Source: Mycobacterium sp. Root265 (GTDB lineage Bacteria; Actinomycetota; Actinomycetes; Mycobacteriales; Mycobacteriaceae). Taken from it: a stretch of DNA of 64,000 nucleotides. Within the stretch, counting starts at the first letter, position 1, and the number at the start of each line of letters is the position of its first letter. Where the stretch lies: NCBI RefSeq assembly GCF_001428895.1, contig NZ_LMJA01000001.1, forward strand, positions 591,618 to 655,617, given 5' to 3'. This document shows, piece by piece, positions 51,721 through 60,504 of the stretch. The notes beneath the pieces are model-generated. The model was not told the origin of the DNA, did no database searches, and saw nothing but the letters and a program-made list of their open reading frames with translations. A program made the position numbers and the translations under genes.

Positions 51721-53508
51721 GTGACCTACGACACAATCATCCGCGGGGGCCGCTGGTTCGACGGGACGGGTGCGCCGTCGGCGCTCCGCAACATCGGCAT
51801 CCGCGACGGCCAGGTCGCCGCGATCTCCGCCGAAGCCCTGGACGAAACCGGCTGCCCCCAGATCCTCGATGCCGCCGGGAAATGGGTGCTGCCCGGCATG
51901 CTCGACATCCACACCCACTACGACATCGAGGTGCTCGGCCTACCGTCGCTGCCCGAGTCACTGCGCCATGGCGTCACCACGGTGATGCTCGGCTCGTGCT
52001 CACTGTCGACCGTGCACGTCGGTGGCGCCGACGCCGGGGATCTCTTCGGCCGGGTCGAGGCCATCCCCCGCGAATTCGTGATCGACACCGTCGACCGGAA
52101 CAAGACCTGGACCGGGGCCGAGCAGTATGTCGAGGCCCTGGAGTCGCTGCCGCTGGGGCCCAACCTCGCGGCGTTCATCGGCCACTCCGATATGCGTACC
52201 GCGGTGATGGGCCTGGACCGCGCCACCCGCAGACGGCACCGACCGACCCGGCGCGAGCAGGCCCGAATGGAAGCCATGCTCACCGAGGCGCTGGACGCCG
52301 GATTCGTCGGAATGTCCTCGCAACAACTGCTTTTCGACAAGATCGACGGAGACGTCTGCCGCTCGCGAACGCTGCCGTCCACCTACGCCGGCCCACGCGA
52401 GCTACGCCGACTCAAGTCCTTGCTGCGTCGCGCCGGCCGGGTGCTGCAGTCCGGGCCGGATATCCAGAACCCGGTCAACCTGGCCTCACAGCTGGCCCAG
52501 TCGCTGGGCGTCTTCCGCAATCCGCTCAAGACCAGCCTGCTGTCCGCGGCAGACATCAAGGCCAATCCGCACGCCATCAAGCTGCTGGGCCCGCTGGCCC
52601 GGGTCATCAATGCCCTGGGCGGCAACTTCCGCTGGCAACACCTGCCGGTCCCGTTCGAGGTCTACGCCGACGGTATCGACCTGGTGGTGTTCGAGGAGTT
52701 CGGTGCCGGTGCCGCCGCACTACACCTGCGCGATGAAGTGGCGCGCAACGATCTGCTGCGAGATGAGTTGTATCGCAGGCAGTTCCGCAAAGACTACGAG
52801 AACCGTTTCGGTGTCCGGGTCTGGCAGCGCGACTTCCATGACGCCGAGATCGTGGGCTGCCCGGACAGCACGGTCATCGGCAGCTCCTTCGGTCAGGTGG
52901 GCCTGGACCGCGGCGTGCACCCGGTGGACGCATTCCTGGATCTGGTGCTTGAGCACGGACAAGCCCTGCGCTGGCGTACCACCATCTCCAACCACCGGCC
53001 CGACGTGCTCAAGAAGCTGGCCCGCGAACCCGGCATTCAGCTCGGATTCTCCGACGTCGGCGCGCACCTGCGGAACATGGCGTTCTACAACATGGGTCTG
53101 CGGCTGCTCAAGCACGTGCGTGACGCCGAGAACGCGGGCAAGCCGTTCATGACGATCGAGCAGGCCGTGCACCGGCTCACCGGCGAGTTGGCCGACTGGT
53201 ACCGGCTCGATGCCGGGCATCTGCGTATCGGGGACCGCGCCGACGTGGTCATCGTCGACCCCGCCCGGTTGGACGCCTCCCTGGAGGCCTACGCCGAGGA
53301 ACCCGTCGACTGCTACGGCGGGCTGCCCAGGATGGTCAACCGCAACGACGACACCGTCAGCGCCGTGCTGGTGGGCGGGCGCGCGGTGTTCCTCGATGGC
53401 CGCCCGACCGACCTGCTCGGCAACCAGCGCACCGGGCGATTCCTGCGGGCGGCACACCGCTCCCCCGCACTGCCCACCGACAAGAGCGAATTGGCACGTG
53501 TCAGCTGA
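51721..53508 (+). CDS. N-acyl-D-amino-acid deacylase family amidohydrolase
   Basis: 595 residues from GTG 51721. N-terminal YDTIIRGGRWFDGTG, metal site GKWVLPGMLDIHTHYD, central SLGVFRNPLKTSLLS, and LGFSDVGAHLRNMAFYNMG with the metal-binding Asp, then ADVVIVDPARLD. This fits the D-aminoacylase/N-acyl-D-glutamate deacylase group. D-amino-acid substrates are known for the family; others act on related amides. No signal peptide. The next gene overlaps its 3' end by 11 bases. Confidence 0.9.
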   Translation: MTYDTIIRGGRWFDGTGAPSALRNIGIRDGQVAAISAEALDETGCPQILDAAGKWVLPGMLDIHTHYDIEVLGLPSLPESLRHGVTTVMLGSCSLSTVHVGGADAGDLFGRVEAIPREFVIDTVDRNKTWTGAEQYVEALESLPLGPNLAAFIGHSDMRTAVMGLDRATRRRHRPTRREQARMEAMLTEALDAGFVGMSSQQLLFDKIDGDVCRSRTLPSTYAGPRELRRLKSLLRRAGRVLQSGPDIQNPVNLASQLAQSLGVFRNPLKTSLLSAADIKANPHAIKLLGPLARVINALGGNFRWQHLPVPFEVYADGIDLVVFEEFGAGAAALHLRDEVARNDLLRDELYRRQFRKDYENRFGVRVWQRDFHDAEIVGCPDSTVIGSSFGQVGLDRGVHPVDAFLDLVLEHGQALRWRTTISNHRPDVLKKLAREPGIQLGFSDVGAHLRNMAFYNMGLRLLKHVRDAENAGKPFMTIEQAVHRLTGELADWYRLDAGHLRIGDRADVVIVDPARLDASLEAYAEEPVDCYGGLPRMVNRNDDTVSAVLVGGRAVFLDGRPTDLLGNQRTGRFLRAAHRSPALPTDKSELARVS

Positions 53509-54004
53509 CCAGGACGGTCGAGCGCCGCAGAGGGATATCGCTCCTCCCGGTCGAGCGCAGCGAGGGGAAATTGAAACCGTCCTGGGCATGTGGCGGGCGC
53601 TGTCCGCGCGCGACTGGGATCAGGTGAAGACCCACCTCGCGCCCGATTGCATCTACGCGGACATGCCGGTGGGCCCCGCCGCCGCGGCGCGCGGCCCCGA
53701 GGACATCATCAAGCGGCTCAAGATCGGCCTCGAGGTCCTGTCCGGCTACGAAAACCACGACGGGTTGCTGGTCGCCGACGGACCGAACGTCATGTACGAG
53801 CATTCCGAGACCTGGACGTGGCCGACCGGTGAGGTCGCTCAGTTGCGCTTCGTCACCGTGCACGAGGTCGTCGACGACAGGATCACCATCTGGAAGGACT
53901 ACTGGGACATGAGCGCGCTGGCCAACTTCGCGCCGCCGAACTGGCTGGCCGACTTCGCCACCGCCGACATGTCCTGGGTGTACGACGCGACAGATCTGCT
54001 CTGA
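53498..54004 (+). CDS. NTF2/limonene epoxide hydrolase-like fold protein
   Basis: 168 residues from GTG 53498, overlapping the deacylase stop by 11 bases. The fold starts near IETVLGMWRALSARDWDQVKTHLAPDCIYADMP and continues HSETWTWPTGEVAQLRFVTVHEVVDDRITIWKDYWDM, like the limonene-1,2-epoxide hydrolase and SnoaL family. The first 23 residues come from a repeat-like DNA segment, so the true start may be an internal site such as ATG 53588, which would cut into the first helix. It precedes a P450 by 30 bases. Confidence 0.75.
   Translation: MSADQDGRAPQRDIAPPGRAQRGEIETVLGMWRALSARDWDQVKTHLAPDCIYADMPVGPAAAARGPEDIIKRLKIGLEVLSGYENHDGLLVADGPNVMYEHSETWTWPTGEVAQLRFVTVHEVVDDRITIWKDYWDMSALANFAPPNWLADFATADMSWVYDATDLL
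53515..53558. repeat. Intergenic repeat-like element CGGTCGAGCGC
   Basis: CGGTCGAGCGC occurs at 53515-53525 and again at 53548-53558, exactly 33 bases apart, flanking AGAGGGATATCGCTCCTCC. The second copy continues AGCGAGGGG. Such CGGTCGAGCGCAGCGAG words recur between genes in many actinobacterial genomes. Here the element lies inside the predicted N-terminus of the NTF2-like gene. Confidence 0.5.
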
Positions 54005-54034
54005 GGACCGCGGTCCGCGCCTAGACTCATACAC

Positions 54035-55390
54035 GTGACCGAGATCGCGTTGCCGCCCGGGCCACCGCTGCCGCCAGGCATCCAGGCCGCGCTGCTGATG
54101 AAGTTCTGGCCCCGGTTCGTCTCGACCTGCCGCCGCCGTTACGGGGACGTGTTCACGCTGCGGGTGGCCTCCATGGGCACCCTGATCTACCTGGCCCGGC
54201 CCGACGACATCAAGACCGTGTTCGGTGGCGACCCGGCGGTCTACCACGCGGGCGAGGCGAACTCGATGCTCGCCGGACTGTTGGGCTCCAGCTCGGTACT
54301 GGTCGTCGACGACGAGGAACACCGCGACCGCCGGCGGCTCATGCTGGCGCCCTTCCGCCGCGAGGCAGTGACCCGTCAGACCGGACTGATCGCCGCGATC
54401 GCGGCGGACAACATCGCGGGCTGGCCGGTCGGCCGTAGCTTCGCGGTGGGCCCGAGGATGTCCGAGATCACGCTTGAGGTGATCCTGCGGACCGTCATCG
54501 GCGCCACCGACGAACACCGGCTGGCGCAGTTGCGCGCCATCATGCCGAAACTGCTCAGCGTCGGGGTCTGGGAGTCGTTGGCGATCAACACCCCGGGCCT
54601 GCAACGCCTGGCGCCGTGGCGCCCGTTCCGGGATCGCCTGCGGGAGGCCGACCGTCTGCTCTACGCCGAAATCGCCGAGCGCCGGGCCGACCCGGAACTG
54701 GACAGCCGCACCGACGCGCTGGCCATGATGATCCGCGCCGGCGACATGACCGATGTCCAACTGCGCGATCAGCTGATGACCCTGCTGGTCGCCGGTCACG
54801 ACACGACCGCGACCGCGCTGTCATGGGCGCTGGAACGGTTGACCCGGCACCCGGGGGTGCTGAGCAGGGCCGTGCACGCGGCGCGCGGCGGCACCGACGA
54901 GTACCTCGATGCCGTGTGCAAGGAGGTACTGCGGATCCGGCCGGTGGTGTTCGATGTCGGGCGCATCCTGACCGAGCCGACGGAGGTCGCCGGCTACCGG
55001 CTGCCCGCGGGGGTGATGGTGGCTCCGGGCATCGGACTGGTACACCGCGACGCCGGCCAGTACGCCGATCCCGATCGATTCGACCCGGACCGGATGCTCG
55101 GCGCCTCGCTGGGACCGACGACGTGGCTGCCGTTCGGCGGCGGCAATCGCCGATGCCTCGGCGCGAATTTCGCCTTGGTGGAGATGGCGGTCGTGCTGCG
55201 CGAGGTGCTGCGCCGCGTCGATCTGCACACCAGCACCGCTCGTGCCGAGCGCCCACGGGTCAAGGGCGTCATCCTCATCCCGCACCGCGGCGCCCGGATC
55301 CGCGCCAAGGCGGTCCACACCGCACCGGTGGCGTCATGCCCGCATCACGAGAGCGCCGATGTTCGAACCGGACTGGCACGGGGTACGTGA
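54035..55390 (+). CDS. Cytochrome P450
   Basis: 451 residues from GTG 54035. Proline-rich N-terminus PPGPPLPPG, I-helix VAGHDTTATALSW, ExxR in CKEVLRIRP, haem loop FGGGNRRCLGANFALVEM. This resembles the CYP135/CYP138 group (class with PGP-type start and GGNRRCLGA loop). The substrate is unknown. It follows the NTF2-like gene by 30 bases, and an NTF2-type epoxide hydrolase next to a P450 suggests epoxidation then opening; this is inference. Confidence 0.9.
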   Translation: MTEIALPPGPPLPPGIQAALLMKFWPRFVSTCRRRYGDVFTLRVASMGTLIYLARPDDIKTVFGGDPAVYHAGEANSMLAGLLGSSSVLVVDDEEHRDRRRLMLAPFRREAVTRQTGLIAAIAADNIAGWPVGRSFAVGPRMSEITLEVILRTVIGATDEHRLAQLRAIMPKLLSVGVWESLAINTPGLQRLAPWRPFRDRLREADRLLYAEIAERRADPELDSRTDALAMMIRAGDMTDVQLRDQLMTLLVAGHDTTATALSWALERLTRHPGVLSRAVHAARGGTDEYLDAVCKEVLRIRPVVFDVGRILTEPTEVAGYRLPAGVMVAPGIGLVHRDAGQYADPDRFDPDRMLGASLGPTTWLPFGGGNRRCLGANFALVEMAVVLREVLRRVDLHTSTARAERPRVKGVILIPHRGARIRAKAVHTAPVASCPHHESADVRTGLARGT

Positions 55391-55449
55391 TACCAGCTGA
55401 GGCCCGCAGCATCCTGGCTGTGGACCAGCTGAAATCTCCGGAGGTCCCC

Positions 55450-55956
55450 GTGACATTTCCGTTCGCTCGGCGGCTGCGTTCGCTCGCCGTCACACTGTTC
55501 GCCTCCGGGCTGATATTGGGTATCGCCGGCGCCCCAACGGCGGTGGCCGACGACCGGCTCCAGTTCACCGGTACCACCCTGTCGGGTGCCCCCTTCGACG
55601 GCGCGAGCTTGCAGGGCAAGCCTGCGGTGCTGTGGTTCTGGACGCCGTGGTGCCCGTTCTGCAACCAGGAGGCGCCCACCGTCAGCAAGGTGGCGGCGGC
55701 CAACCCGGACGTGACGTTCGTCGGGGTGGCGGCGCGCTCCGATGTCGGCGCCATGCAGGAATTCGTCACGCGCTACAACCTCGGCTTCACCAACCTCAAC
55801 GACGCCGACGGGTCCCTGTGGACGAAGTTCAATGTGCCCTGGCAGCCGGCCTATCTTTTCGTCACGGCCGACGGCACATCGAGTTTCGTGAACAACCCGA
55901 CCTCGGCGATGTCGGAGCAGGATCTGGCGGCCCGGGTCAGCGCACTCACCGCCTAG
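55450..55956 (+). CDS. Secreted thioredoxin-fold oxidoreductase (Mpt53/DsbF-like)
   Basis: 168 residues from GTG 55450. A signal peptide (RRLRSLAVTLFASGLILGIAGAPTAVAD) is followed by a TlpA/DsbE-type domain: GKPAVLWFWTPWCPFCNQEAPTVSK with a WCPFC active site, VTFVGVAARSDVGAMQEFV, and the cis-Pro region NVPWQPAYLFV. The M. tuberculosis relatives are oxidising disulfide catalysts outside the membrane. Its stop directly abuts the ATG of the CcdA-like gene, so they are one operon and likely partners. Confidence 0.92.
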   Translation: MTFPFARRLRSLAVTLFASGLILGIAGAPTAVADDRLQFTGTTLSGAPFDGASLQGKPAVLWFWTPWCPFCNQEAPTVSKVAAANPDVTFVGVAARSDVGAMQEFVTRYNLGFTNLNDADGSLWTKFNVPWQPAYLFVTADGTSSFVNNPTSAMSEQDLAARVSALTA

Positions 55957-56823
55957 ATGGAAGGTGATCTGCTCGGTCTGGCGTTCGGGGCCGGGTTGAT
56001 CGCGGCGGTCAACCCGTGCGGGTTCGCCATGCTGCCCGGCTATCTCAGTCTGGTCATTCAGCCCGATGTGGGCACCGGACGGGCGGTCGGGCGCGCCGTG
56101 ACCGCGACGGCCGCCATGACGCTCGGCGTGCTGGTGGTGTTCGCCGCGTTCGGGGCGCTCACGGTGTCCGTTGCGTCCACGGTCCAGCAATACGTGCCGT
56201 TCGCCACCGTGCTGATCGGCGTCGCACTCGTCGTTCTCGGCGGGTGGCTGCTGCTCGGGAGATCGCTCAAGCTGCCGGTGCAACCGGGGTCGCGGTGGGC
56301 ACCGACCGCGCGCGTCGGATCGATGCTCGGATACGGGGTCGGGTTCGCGCTGGCGTCACTGTCCTGCACGGTCGGGCCGTTCCTGGCGGTGACCGCCGGC
56401 GCAGCCCGCTCGGCGTCATGGCGCGACAGCGTGCTGGTCTACCTGGCGTATGCGGGCGGCTTCGCGGTGATCGTCGGGGCGCTGGCGGTCTCCACCGCAC
56501 TGGCCAGTTCCGCGTTGCTCGACCGGATCCGCCGAATACTGCCGTACGTCAACAGGATCAGCGGCGCCCTGCTCATCGTGGTGGGTGCGTACGTGGCGTA
56601 CTACGGCGTCTACGAGATCCGGCTCTTCCACGGCGCCGGCGACCCCGCCGACCCGGTGGTCGGCGCGGCGGGGCGCCTACAGGGGGCGCTGGCCGGCTGG
56701 GTGCACGACCACGGTGGATGGCCTTGGCTGGCACTGCTTCTGGTGGTACTGGCGCCGGCGGTGGCGATCGGAGTCAGCCGGCGAGCAGCACGGTCCCGGC
56801 GACGATCAGCGACGCAACTTTGA
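55957..56823 (+). CDS. CcdA/DsbD-type transmembrane thiol transporter
   Basis: 288 residues with six or seven TM segments. Redox cysteines appear in AVNPCGFAML (segment 1) and LASLSCTVGPF (segment 4), the CcdA pair that passes electrons from cytoplasmic thioredoxin to extracytoplasmic thiol enzymes. The likely partner is the Mpt53-like protein directly upstream. The C-terminal 40 residues are basic. The 3' end overlaps the convergent membrane gene by 50 bases. Confidence 0.9.
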   Translation: MEGDLLGLAFGAGLIAAVNPCGFAMLPGYLSLVIQPDVGTGRAVGRAVTATAAMTLGVLVVFAAFGALTVSVASTVQQYVPFATVLIGVALVVLGGWLLLGRSLKLPVQPGSRWAPTARVGSMLGYGVGFALASLSCTVGPFLAVTAGAARSASWRDSVLVYLAYAGGFAVIVGALAVSTALASSALLDRIRRILPYVNRISGALLIVVGAYVAYYGVYEIRLFHGAGDPADPVVGAAGRLQGALAGWVHDHGGWPWLALLLVVLAPAVAIGVSRRAARSRRRSATQL

Positions 56824-57208
56824 TCAGCTCCAGGACGACATAGACATGGTGGGCCCGGGACCGGGGTAGCTGGGCGACCGGACCGGCGGCCAGCACCGCA
56901 TCGGCGCGTCTGCTCAAAAGTGGTCGTACGACGGTCAACTGGGCAATCAGCGCGAGAGCGGCGATGACGCCCGCGATCAGCGCCGGGCGGGGCGGAGCCG
57001 CCGACACCAGCGCGACGGCGACAGCGGTGGCCAACACCACCTCGACAGCGTTGAGCGCACGGAAGACCACCCGGCCGATACCGAGCCCGATCTGCAGCGT
57101 CACGCCGGGTGCCCGGAACTTCAGCGGGGCCTCGAGGAACGAGATGGCCAGCACCATGCCGAGCCACACGAAGGTCAGCGCGGCGCCGACCGCCGAAGCA
57201 ACGGTCAA
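56774..57208 (-). CDS. Small four-TM membrane protein coupled to the CMD gene
   Basis: 144 residues if started at TTG 57208, which overlaps the TGA of the upstream CMD-family gene (TTGA); a longer frame to 57280 lies inside that gene and is unlikely. Four hydrophobic segments (AALTFVWLGMVLAISF, LNAVEVVLATAVAVAL, LIAGVIAALALIAQLTVV, VVLELIKVASLIVAGTVLL). Family not recognised; the fold resembles DUF4149-type proteins. It is expected to share the KstR-type control of the CMD gene. Confidence 0.7.
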   Translation of the reverse strand: MTVASAVGAALTFVWLGMVLAISFLEAPLKFRAPGVTLQIGLGIGRVVFRALNAVEVVLATAVAVALVSAAPPRPALIAGVIAALALIAQLTVVRPLLSRRADAVLAAGPVAQLPRSRAHHVYVVLELIKVASLIVAGTVLLAG

Positions 57209-57687
57209 AGCGTGATCTTGCAGGACTGGCCGATGTCGAGGGTGCGCAGCATCCGGCCCATGCCCAGCCACATGGCGCACGAGAGGGCAAGGTCGGTCAG
57301 CAGCTCATCGCTGAACTGGGCGCGACACCGCTCCCAGAATTCGTCGTCATCACGCAGGCCGGTGTGATCGCCGGCGAAACGCTCGGCGAACTCCGCGGCG
57401 ACGCGCTCCTGCTCGCTGTAGCCCGGCCAGGTGCGCCACACGGCGGCGTGGTCGTAGAGGTCTTCGTCGACGCCGGCCTCGATCCCCGCCGAGTCACGCG
57501 TGTTCTGGCAGACCACGCACTCGTTGTCCAGGGCGATCACCATCCTGGCCAGTTCCCGCACCCGCATGGGCAGCCGGTTCTTGTTGTAGACGGCGTGGGT
57601 GAATCCGGCCATCGCGACACCGATGTCGGGTGACTTGGTGATCCACGCGGCGGCATCGTCGTCAGCGAAATCTCCGATACGGCTCAT
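57205..57687 (-). CDS. Carboxymuconolactone decarboxylase (AhpD-fold) family protein
   Basis: 160 residues from ATG 57687. The fold signature is LPMRVRELARMVIALDNECVVCQNTRDSAGIEAGV, with a CxxC pair (Cys-Val-Val-Cys) and LALSCAMWLGMGRMLRTLD near the end. Without further residues it may be a peroxidase-like enzyme or a decarboxylase. A KstR-type motif lies 31 bases upstream of the start. The next gene starts within its stop codon. Expression with sterol genes is the clearest functional hint. Confidence 0.87.
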   Translation of the reverse strand: MSRIGDFADDDAAAWITKSPDIGVAMAGFTHAVYNKNRLPMRVRELARMVIALDNECVVCQNTRDSAGIEAGVDEDLYDHAAVWRTWPGYSEQERVAAEFAERFAGDHTGLRDDDEFWERCRAQFSDELLTDLALSCAMWLGMGRMLRTLDIGQSCKITL

Positions 57688-57718
57688 GGAAACGAAGATA
57701 CGCCCGATGACCTCGAAT

Positions 57719-57732
57719 TGGAACGTGTTCTA
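57719..57732. promoter_or_regulatory. KstR-type operator upstream of the CMD-family gene
   Basis: TGGAACGTGTTCTA fits TnnAACnnGTTnnA at every fixed position. It lies 31 bases before the CMD-family start on the minus strand and touches the stop codon of the upstream exporter gene. Confidence 0.8.
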
Positions 57733-59796
57733 GTTTTTTGGACCGGCCGCAGCGGTCAGCTCAGCACGGTCTTCGACCCATTGCGGCTGCAGCACCATCC
57801 GGTGCGCGATGCGTTCCAGCGCGGCCTCGACCTGCAGCCGATCCGGCCGCCCCTGGCGATCCGGCGCGGTCTCGTCGATGCCCGTCACCCCGGCAAGCCG
57901 GTCTACCAACTTGCTGACCAAGGCGTCGATCGCCACGCCCACCTGGTGCGCGCCGGCCTGCGTCAGCCACAGCTGATCCCCGGTGCGCAGCGCATAGCCG
58001 GTCTCCACCAACCGGTCGAAGGCCGGCTCCAACACCTCCGGTGGCAGCCGTCGCAGTTCGGCAATCTGGCTCAGTGTCGCCGAACCGTACACCTGGCTGT
58101 GCCGGTAGATCTGGACCACCGCCCACAACCTGGCCACGTCGAGTTCACAGCCCGGATACTCGGTCAGCCTGCGCAACCGGATATCGGGCGAGTCCCGGAA
58201 AACCCTGGCCACCGCGATCTCCAGGATCTCATCGGAGGTTTCGGGTGCGGGCATCCCGAAGCCTTCGCCGAGATCGGAGGCCGAGACCGCATCCATTTCG
58301 CGCAGCGGGATCTCCTTGAGGAACAACGAGACCACGAATCCGACCAGGGCCACCGGGGCCGCACACAGGAACACCAGCCCCAGCGAATCCGCGTACGCCT
58401 CGATGATCGGCGCGGCCATTTCGGGCGGCAACTCGCGCAACGCCTGCGGGGACTCGGCGGCGATCGGCGGTGCCCCGCTGATGGCCAGCGCATCCGCGAT
58501 CCGCCCGGACAGGAAGTTGGCGAACAGCGACCCGAAAATCGCCGCCCCGAAGGAACTTCCGATGGTCCGGAAGAACGTGACACCCGAGGTCGCCACCCCC
58601 AGATCGGAGAAGTTCGCGGTGTTCTGCACCACCAGGACCAGCACCTGCATGCACAAGCCGATACCGGAGCCCAGCACGAACAGGTACAGCGACTGCATCC
58701 AGAACGCCGTCTGCGCGTCCATCGTCGACAACAGCAGGAAGCCGACGACCATGATGGCAGTACCGGCGACGGGGAAAATCTTGTAACGACCGGTGCGCCC
58801 GACGATCGAACCGCTGCCGATCGAGGTGATCAGCATGCCGGCCACCATCGGCAAGGTGCGCAGACCGGACACCGTCGCCGATACCCCGTCGACGAACTGC
58901 ATGAACGTCGGCAGGAACGTCATGGCGCCCAGCATCGCGAAGCCGACGATGAACGCCAGCACGCAGCACACCGAGAACACCTGTCCGGCGAACAGCCGGA
59001 TCGGCAGAATCGGTTCCGTCGCATGCAGTTCCACCCGCACGAACGCCGCCAGCGCGATGAGCGATCCCACGAACAGCCCGATGATCATCGGGGAGGTCCA
59101 GGCGTACTCGCCGCCGCCCCAACTGGTGGCCAGGGTCAGGCCGGAAGCGCCCAGACCGACCAGCGCGATGCCCGCGTAGTCGAGCACCGGCCGGGACTTG
59201 CGGGCCAGCGCCGGGATGGCAACCGTGGCGACCACGAACACCACCACGGCAACGGGAACGTTGATCCAGAACGCCCAGCGCCACGACAGGTGATCGGTGA
59301 AGAAGCCGCCGAGCAGTGGCCCGATCACGGTGGTGACGCCGAAGACCGCCCCCAGTGCTCCCTGATAGCGGCCGCGATCGCGCAGCGGGATCACCTCGCC
59401 GATCACGGCCGTCGCGGTGACCATCAGAGCGCCGCCCCCGATGCCCTGCAGCGCTCGGGCGCCGACCAGCATCGACATCGATCCGGCCAGCCCGCACAGC
59501 ACCGAGCCGAACAGGAAGAAGACCACCGCCACCTGGAACACCGACTTGCGGCTGAACAGATCGCCCAGCTTGCCCACGACGGCAGTGGCGATCGTCGAGG
59601 CCAACAGGTAACTGGTGACCACCCAGGATTGGTGGCCCGCACCCCCGAGATCGGATACCACCGTCGGCAGCGCGGTGGCGACGATGGTCTGGTCGAGCGC
59701 GGCAAGCAGCATGCCGAGCAGCACCGCGACGAAGATGATGTTGCGCCGCTGCGGACTGATCAGCGCACTCACCGTGCCGGTGTCAGCGGCCGTCAC
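57730..59796 (-). CDS. DHA2-type 14-TM MFS exporter with winged-helix C-terminal domain
   Basis: 688 residues. The first 500 are a DHA2 (EmrB/QacA) drug-proton antiporter with ATALPTVVSDLGG, GKLGDLFSRKSVF, ARALQGIGGGALMV and NVPVAVVVF motifs. After the last TM segment there are about 170 cytoplasmic residues with a MarR-like winged helix (ATLSQIAELRRLPPEVLEPAFDRLVETGYALRTGDQLWLTQAG). The same domain order occurs, as I recall, in M. tuberculosis Rv1877, next to bfrA as here. Multidrug export is plausible. Confidence 0.93.
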   Translation of the reverse strand: MTAADTGTVSALISPQRRNIIFVAVLLGMLLAALDQTIVATALPTVVSDLGGAGHQSWVVTSYLLASTIATAVVGKLGDLFSRKSVFQVAVVFFLFGSVLCGLAGSMSMLVGARALQGIGGGALMVTATAVIGEVIPLRDRGRYQGALGAVFGVTTVIGPLLGGFFTDHLSWRWAFWINVPVAVVVFVVATVAIPALARKSRPVLDYAGIALVGLGASGLTLATSWGGGEYAWTSPMIIGLFVGSLIALAAFVRVELHATEPILPIRLFAGQVFSVCCVLAFIVGFAMLGAMTFLPTFMQFVDGVSATVSGLRTLPMVAGMLITSIGSGSIVGRTGRYKIFPVAGTAIMVVGFLLLSTMDAQTAFWMQSLYLFVLGSGIGLCMQVLVLVVQNTANFSDLGVATSGVTFFRTIGSSFGAAIFGSLFANFLSGRIADALAISGAPPIAAESPQALRELPPEMAAPIIEAYADSLGLVFLCAAPVALVGFVVSLFLKEIPLREMDAVSASDLGEGFGMPAPETSDEILEIAVARVFRDSPDIRLRRLTEYPGCELDVARLWAVVQIYRHSQVYGSATLSQIAELRRLPPEVLEPAFDRLVETGYALRTGDQLWLTQAGAHQVGVAIDALVSKLVDRLAGVTGIDETAPDRQGRPDRLQVEAALERIAHRMVLQPQWVEDRAELTAAAGPKN

Positions 59797-59880
59797 AAAT
59801 ATCCTCGGTCCTCCCCGACCCAGCAGAATATTAGCTTTGCTACCTAATATACGCGGGGGCCGGGTCCGCCGACCGCGCGG

Positions 59881-60372
59881 TTACCCGGTACCCACGCTGG
59901 GCGGCCGCGACACGCACTGCGCGGAGTACAGCTCCTCGCCCAAGGTGTCCATCAACTGCAGCTGGGTTTCCAGGTAGTCGATGTGACTTTCCTCGTCGGC
60001 GAGAATCGTCTCCAGGATGCCGGCCGAGGTGGCGTCCTGTTTCTCACGGCACATGACGACGCCGGGACGCAGCCTGGCCACCACCTCATATTCGATCGCG
60101 AGGTCCGATTCGAACTGCTCGCGCAGGGTCTGGCCGACACGGAGCGAGAACAGCCGCTGATAGTTCGGCAGGCCGTCGAGGAGCAGAATCCGATCGGTGA
60201 TCGTTTCCGCGTGACGCATTTCCTCGAATGATTCTTCCCGGGTGTGGCGGGCCAATTCGGTGAATCCCCAATTGTCCTGCATCTTCGAATGCAGGAAATA
60301 CTGGTTGATCGCCGTGAGTTCACTCGTCAGCTGCTCATTGAGCAGTTTGAGAACGTCTGGATCGCCTTGCAT
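59881..60372 (-). CDS. bfrA: Bacterioferritin BfrA
   Basis: 163 residues from ATG 60372 (GGAG five bases upstream); a start ten codons upstream is also in frame. Di-iron ligands are visible: Glu18 (LTSELTAINQYF), Glu51 and His54 (FEEMRHAE), and a late Glu and His (ADEESHIDYLE). Met52 is the haem ligand between subunits. It forms a 24-mer that oxidises and stores iron in the cytoplasm. Two IdeR-type iron boxes lie 133 and 186 bases upstream, as expected from M. tuberculosis, where IdeR with iron activates this gene. Confidence 0.95.
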   Translation of the reverse strand: MQGDPDVLKLLNEQLTSELTAINQYFLHSKMQDNWGFTELARHTREESFEEMRHAETITDRILLLDGLPNYQRLFSLRVGQTLREQFESDLAIEYEVVARLRPGVVMCREKQDATSAGILETILADEESHIDYLETQLQLMDTLGEELYSAQCVSRPPSVGTG

Positions 60373-60504
60373 GTCGCTCCTAGGCACCTGAGGGCTGGTC
60401 AAGTTTGTTAAAGCCGTGCGCCTCTGAATCTAGTCCAGTGGACAGGTGGCGGCGAGAGCGGCGACGGCGGTTCGGAGACATTTTTCAGACGGGTTCGGCG
60501 CGCC

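Noticed and set aside
54005-54016. Palindrome GGACCGCGGTCC just before the P450 at 54035
   Set aside because: Perfect but only 12 bp and all GC except two pairs, which is common by chance at this base composition; no regulator gene is adjacent.
57718-59847. 709-codon plus-strand frame opposite the MFS exporter
   Set aside because: Composition is dominated by Arg, His, Gln and Asp, which is typical of the antisense of a membrane protein. The exporter frame has full family motifs.
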